Of a stretch of DNA of 64,000 bases, positions 59,216-64,000 are shown in pieces. The stretch's first letter is position 1. Each line of letters starts with the position of its first letter. Source of the DNA: Prorocentrum cordatum. Lineage: Eukaryota > Sar > Dinophyceae > Prorocentrales > Prorocentraceae. Both the position numbers and the translations under genes were made by a program. The stretch spans positions 124,001-188,000 of the forward strand of contig CAUYUJ010018318.1 of the NCBI GenBank assembly GCA_963575745.1. The letters run 5' to 3'. Under the pieces are notes generated by a model, which was given only the letters and a program-made list of their open reading frames with translations, searched no databases and had not been told where the DNA came from.

Positions 59216-60494
59216 TAGCCTCAGCTGGAAATTCATACGTTTGTTCTACGATTCGGATATCATCGGTGAACGGATCGCATATGCAGTCTGCATCTAACCT
59301 ATATATTTCACGATGTGGCGGGAGATATGATTCGGATGACTGCAATGGCATACGGGGAACGCTACGTCGCGAAGCGGCGGCCGCCGGACTCGAAGTCAGG
59401 CTGTTCCCGTTAGGCTTGGAAGGTTGTGGGAGCGCGATGTCCTCTCCGACTGCGTCGGGAGGAACCCCGCCTCGCAGAATGGCCCCAGAGCCTGCATCGG
59501 CGTATGCAGGAGCGCGCGCCAGTCTACCTTGGTTTCATCTGGCCCAATCGCATATCCTTTATTACTTCTGCGGGTCTCGGCGCCTGACAGGACATTGCCC
59601 TCTGGGTACTCAATTCCTGCGTTGCCGTGTTGCGCGTTCTGGAGATCGGCTGCATCGATTCCAACATCACGAAGGAAGGCAATGCAGGGCCCCGGGTCAA
59701 CGACCCCGAAAAAAAACATCTTTTCTCGAATGGGAATTGTTCCACAGCTTTCCCCCGATCTGCATGGCTCACGTTGATGCATCGACTCGGGTGAATTCCC
59801 GGATTAGTGGAACTAGGTAATTTCTTGAGCCGTTGTGTTCCATGACGTGAGTCTGGGTCTGTGACCCAGACTCTTGTTACGGTTACATAATCAGGACCGC
59901 AATGCAAAACGACTCAAATGCTGCAGGTTTCCCTGCTGCCTTTTAGGTGCAGTTTTCCCGTTAGCTCATCCTTGCCAGGGCCTGCAACAATGCGTCGGTC
60001 TTCGTAATATTCCATAGTGTCTAAGTTCTGCGTGGTTCGGGCAAGAAGTTGCCCTGGCCCAAGCACTCTCGACAATGGCTGCGCCACCCGGAAAGACTGA
60101 AGATCCAACCTGTATTCCGCATGAGCAGGACCGAGCTTTTGCTTCGTGTCATCATCGGGTCTCGAATCCCGCTGGGGGGCCCTACCATCAGGTACCACAG
60201 GCGCGTCATCCACAATGACTCCCCCCGGACCATCGCCATCGGAGTCGTCATCATCTCTTGGCGGTGGTGCGGCCTCGCCTTGTACCGGAGGCGGTGGTTT
60301 TGATGCGCCAGGATCCCCGTCACCGAACGACTGTGTCGCTTGTGATCCTAATCTGGCCCCCTGACCGGCTGGGCCGTCAGGGGCACCGCTAGGGGGAATA
60401 ACTATGTTTTGATCTTTCTCTGTGCAATATCCTATGCTTCACGCGTAGGAAATTTAGGTTCTTGTGGTCCGGTGCAGTACCGTCCAAAATACTG
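59216..60494 (-). pseudogene. Copia linker between integrase and RT
   Basis: Proline/serine-rich and acidic minus frames, including DDAPVVPDGRAPQRDSRPDD, QSFRVAQPLSRVLGPGQLL and YPEGNVLSGAETRRSNKGYA. Typical variable linker of Copia Pol, with frame changes. Confidence 0.5.
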
Positions 60495-61656
60495 CTATAT
60501 ACTTGGTTTAACTTCTCGATGATCGGGCGCTTGCCAGCTGGCGCCCGCCCAGGTTTCCATATTCAGATCGTCGAGCTGTCTGAATGGTGCCACATAGCTC
60601 TCCGGTCCAACCATGCCCCCCGCTTTGTGTACATAGCCGAGGTAAATCCCCGTAACCATTGCCCCGCCTGTTTTGGCGATCCGAAATCGATTCGGGTGGA
60701 GGCGCGAATCGGACAAGGGAACCACATGGAAGAATTGGGGCTGCAAACTCATGTCCGAATCTGCGCCTCCATGACGACTCGCCGTCGCCATGGATCCTTG
60801 CGTTGCAGCAAAGACAGAAGTATCGGACAGCATATGTCCAAAAAGGTGGGTAAAAGGCCTGCTTGCATAAGCAGTGCTCGAGTCCCCATCTGAACAATTT
60901 CATTGGATCGCTCAGCAACAGCCATAAGTTTATTGTTGCCAGGGATGGCAGGGTCATGTGCCATCGCAAGCTCGATGCACGCCCTTGCAAGTTCTCCAGC
61001 ACCGTCAGTATAACAGTACTCTAACTTTTCTCCTGTGGCCTTGAGGTAAACCAGCAAGTTGCACACGTGAGTCGCTGATTTGTCGTGTACACCCTGCGCT
61101 GCCATGAAATCTGTTGCCCGGTCGCGAAACGTCACGCGCGCGGTCTCGTCGTGGAGCCCTCGCGATAGGCCATCCATCGCAAGCCAGTGATCCATGGTGG
61201 TCAGGTGCCCGAACTTTGTGGGATTCGCGCATAGTCTTGGTACCCTCAGCCCTTTATTCTGCGCTTTCCTATGTTGGCACCGCATGGCGTTTGCCCGGCT
61301 ACATACCGAGCAAAAAGCATGTGCGAGAGGGAAGCAGCGCTCTTTTTGAGTCGCTCCATCGCAGAGACTGGCACCTCAACCTCAGCATATTCTGGCTCTA
61401 ATTCGGGAGGTGCGTCGATATCAACGAGGCCACCCTCTCCCGAACCCTCATTTGCATCCGCGCTTTGCCCAGGTGCGGCGGCTATGTTAAGGGAATCCAG
61501 CCGACGATCTGCGCTGCGGGGTATGACCCCAGAGACCCCATGCCAGCAAGGGTTCTCAAAAGTAGTCGCACACCCCCTGGCTATGCCGTGGTGTGATTTC
61601 GCACGACCAACGACTGTGTCGTGATCGGGAGCAGATGAGGAAATTACAAAACTCAT
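60495..61656 (-). pseudogene. Copia integrase
   Basis: Frames in order: 61656-61246 (VPVSAMERLKKSAASLSHML, the helical segment before the zinc-binding domain), 61285-60749 (CQHRKAQNKGL; TKFGHLTTMDHWLAMDGLS with the first D; YCYTDGAGELARACIELA with the second D; NNKLMAVAERSNEIVQMGTR with the Glu) and 60833-60495 (MVTGIYLGYVHKAGGMVGPE with SYVAPFRQLDDLNMETWAG, like the GIFLGYxxxPGG segment after the core). The D, D and E residues of the catalytic triad are visible. Integrase inserts the cDNA into the genome. Confidence 0.82.
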
Positions 61657-63305
61657 GACGCCTGTTGGCGTTTTGTCCCAACCGCATTCACAAGCTGCAT
61701 GAGGCGAATCGTAAGAAAAATGGCTGTATCCATGGAGTCTATGGCGGACGGAAAGGAATACTCGGCCGTTGTCGGCCTTCCATCAGCGTAGCCATGGCTA
61801 CCAATCATCTCACGCGTGCGCCGGTCTATTGTTACGCGACTCTGAACGGAGCGGGGCGGGGGACCTCCCTCGGATTCCACGTCATCCAAAAATGTCTTGG
61901 CGCCTGACGCCAAGCAACACCGCTGGTCGGGGGCGGCAGGCTTCCCGGCGGAAGCCGCGCACATCCACTGACCCAGCGCCTCTCTGCCCTGACCGTTGGG
62001 CAGAAGTAAGTAGGGTCGCTGGCCTGCTGGCCAGACGAAACGAAAGCCGTGATCCATGCACCGCTCCCCTACCGAGATCACAGCCGGTGTTTCCGGCATG
62101 GCCAATGCTTCAAAACTCCCACCCCTGAAGTTGGGGCATGCGACGCAAACTGAACCGAGGGCCCGCGAGGAACCTCTAACAGTATTCAGGGCGATCGGGT
62201 CTTCCAATCGTTTGATCATACCCATTGCGCCTGCAGCTCGAATGAACCTTCCTGCGATGAGGTTGCGCCCGCAGCCTGCGTCAACTATGAACCTGAGCGC
62301 GCCCAGGTGCACAGGCGACTTTTCCCTGCGCCCCGCAGCGGCTGAGCCGCCCTGAGTGGCTCTTTCGTTTTCTTCGGACGCTAGCCAAAGGTGCCAAACT
62401 TCGTCGGCCGAATCAGATGCCCTGAGCTGCGCGACTCTCGACGATGCTTCCCATTCGGCGTGCATTCGTCTATGCCCTTCCCCTGGAAATCTCCATCTGT
62501 TGTCGACGCTCGAAGGCGGCCCCCCTGGGCTGCGGCGACGCGCCTTCCTTCGAGTGATAGCCGGCTGACGAGTGGAGGGGTGGAACTTCACGCTGTATCC
62601 ACATCTACCTATCTTCGCAAGTATGATGTAGCTTTTCGCGTGAGATTCGCCGTGCAAGGATGTGATAGTTTCCCTAGGAAGAGGATGTAACTGAACGAGA
62701 ATAGCGACGATTTGCGTCGGCGTCTCCCTGAGCTCTCGTTGCGTTTCGGAAGCAGGAACGGCTTCCTCGGAAAATTTGTCAACATGAAGTGAACATGCAT
62801 TGTCGAAGTCGACCGCAGTTGGTCGTCCTCCTGAACTGTTGCGCAGACCGCGCGATCCCCGAGCCAGCGGGGCAGGGCAGGCAAAGATGACTCGACTGGC
62901 GGTGCCAGGGAGCCCATGTTTGCCCTTCCCTTGTCGGCTTGGCCGGTGGGACCATCGCGGCCACATAGCCACAACGCGAAGGAGCATCAGCAAGAGAGGG
63001 GAGAGATACGCGACGAACATCACGGATGATTGTGTATTCCTCGCGTGCCAGCAGTCTTTGCCTCGTGAGCAAGCTCCTGCCTCGGTGAACGTCTTACATG
63101 GTTTATCTTCCCCTTTCCCTTGCCCTTGCCTCTGTCCCTTCCGCGGCCTTTGCTCGAGTCCCTGCTTCTCGGGGTCTCGGCCGGCGTAGCAGCATCGGCG
63201 TTCGCAGCTGCAGAATCGGCTTGCCGAAAGTTCTCTGGCACCCCAAAGGTTTGCCAACTTTGAGCTGCGCTTCTTCGTGTTTATCGCGTTTGAGTTTCTC
63301 AGCAT
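61653..63305 (-). pseudogene. Copia Gag C-terminal part and protease
   Basis: A 550-residue minus frame. A CCCH finger at about 69-87 (KPCKTFTEAGACSRGKDCWH) follows a lysine/glycine-rich patch. The first ~230 residues contain shadow segments where other frames look better. From about 300 it reads DSADEVWHLWLASEENERAT, then the protease-like RFIVDAGCGRNLIAGRFI (DAG in place of DTG/DSG), ALNTVRGSSRALGSVCVACP and PETPAVISVGERCMDHGFRF with RPYLLLPNGQ. This matches dinoflagellate Copia proteases, where a VDxGCGxDLI segment is usual. The Asp is kept; DAG would be unusual. Confidence 0.7.
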
Positions 63306-64000
63306 CGGTCAAGCCTCTGCGCTGCTTTTAGCACCCACTTTGAGGGCCCTTGCAGTTGCGAGGGTCTCCCGACCACGCGTAGCACACCATCTTGCTCTGG
63401 CGTTCTCGCGAGACCTCCGACTGACTCCTCGTTCGCGACTGCGTCGCATTCGAGTTGCCGAGTTTGTTTGATGGGGTCGAGGAGCGAGGCCGGTCCATTC
63501 CTTTCGGGCCTCTACTCCCAGACCTATCATTCCTGCCTCTGCGATCATTCTTTCCGCCGGCAGCTCAAAATATCACCGCCGGCCCCCGGCTGTGCCGGTG
63601 AGGCGGGCGTCTTGGAGTTCTTGTGATTATAGGGGCAACCTTGTCCTGCTTCGGGGCAATTCTCCCCTTGCTTCACGAACTTGCAGGTTGTCTCACCTTT
63701 CGTTCTTCCGCTTGCCAACTTATCCGCGGGCAGTCCTAGTCGATGGACTGTTGCTGCCATAGCAGAAGCTCTTCTTCCGCCCCCGCCACCCTCGTTCGCC
63801 TCACCTGTCAGGCGGGCCTGTCTATTTCTAGAATTGAGGGTCGACTCATGCTCGGAGATTGCCCGCTGCTCTCTGTCCTGCATCCTGAGAGACTCTCCTT
63901 GGAGCAAGAGCCATTGATAAGTGCGCATTTCCGTGCCCAGAGGATCTGTCGACAATTCATACCACTGCATGGCATACTCAAGCCTAGGGACCTGTCTGAT
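63020..64000 (-). pseudogene. Copia Gag with CCCH zinc fingers, 5' end outside the window
   Basis: Frame open at the right edge (VPRLEYAMQWYELSTDPLG, MRTYQWLLLQGESLRMQ). A finger TTCKFVKQGENCPEAGQGCP followed by YNH is a C-x8-C-x6-C-x3-H motif. The frame stops at 63545. Overlapping minus frames (63548-63309, 63312-63103, 63241-63020; KGRGRDRGKGKGKGKI) carry the basic linker up to the second finger in 61653-63305. Confidence 0.65.

Larger units (their letters stand above)
57211..64000 (-). mobile_element. Ty1/copia retrotransposon, 5' part outside the window
   Basis: Minus-strand order Gag (CCCH fingers), protease, integrase, RT, RNase H, the Copia order. Integrase before RT excludes Gypsy. 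Many frames are broken. No LTR is identified in the window; the 5' one should lie beyond 64000. ORFs with other domains follow its RNase H without an obvious end. Confidence 0.85.

Noticed and set aside
1-64000. CRISPR arrays, bacterial operons, tRNA and rRNA genes
   Set aside because: No regular repeat-spacer pattern, no Shine-Dalgarno logic, and no cloverleaf or rRNA core that I could recognise by eye.

Overview
The window looks like nuclear DNA of a dinoflagellate. The strongest sign is a perfect 22-nt dinoflagellate spliced-leader sequence at 30860-30881. Other signs fit: eukaryotic LINE, Copia and Helitron proteins, many degenerate minisatellites and microsatellites, long-decayed transposon ORFs broken mostly at homopolymer runs, and no bacterial operon or RBS logic. 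Only one ordinary host gene is visible: a multi-pass membrane protein with a PAS domain on the minus strand, running off the left edge (1-1357). Almost everything else is mobile or repeated DNA.

Layout, left to right. 1-1357: PAS membrane protein. 2655-10897 (minus): a decayed Helitron-like element, led by a six-copy ~85-residue repeat I do not recognise and split by two minisatellite arrays. 11431-12550: a tandem duplication of about 560 bp. 12610-16340: minisatellite, GT-rich satellite and foldback elements. 16341-16830 and 27102-28105: two arrays of one ~90-bp satellite that share a left edge. Between them, about 17490-25975 (plus), lies a long LINE with ORF1 (RanBP2-type zinc finger) and a pol that reads RNase H, APE endonuclease, reverse transcriptase, zinc finger and a cytosine-methyltransferase-like C-terminal domain. 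28322-30434: several MITE-like elements with clear terminal inverted repeats. 30860-31893: spliced leader followed by a LINE-ORF1-like frame.

32000-64000 is read mainly on the minus strand. At the right is a Ty1/copia element (Gag CCCH fingers, protease, integrase, RT, RNase H; 64000 down to 57211, its start lying outside the window). It is followed by ORF fragments that carry a domain with IEWP, HGCA and KKPW motifs (about 55630-56949), an ADP-ribosyltransferase-like HGT motif (about 38500) and a Tpt1/KptA-like RNA 2'-phosphotransferase domain (34966-36219). A very GC-rich 13.5-kb element (39061-52555) interrupts this series. It has 120-bp direct terminal repeats and encodes an 1888-residue ORF joined in frame through one TAG to a zinc-finger ORF, then a protease-like domain in the -1 frame, then an ATGA-overlapping ORF and more frames. 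I find no reverse transcriptase or integrase in it.

The window therefore shows layered transposition: LINE, Copia and Helitron bodies, a nested LTR-type element and several MITE families. Many frames are broken by single indels in A, C or G runs, so long-read assembly error and real decay both have to be kept in mind.
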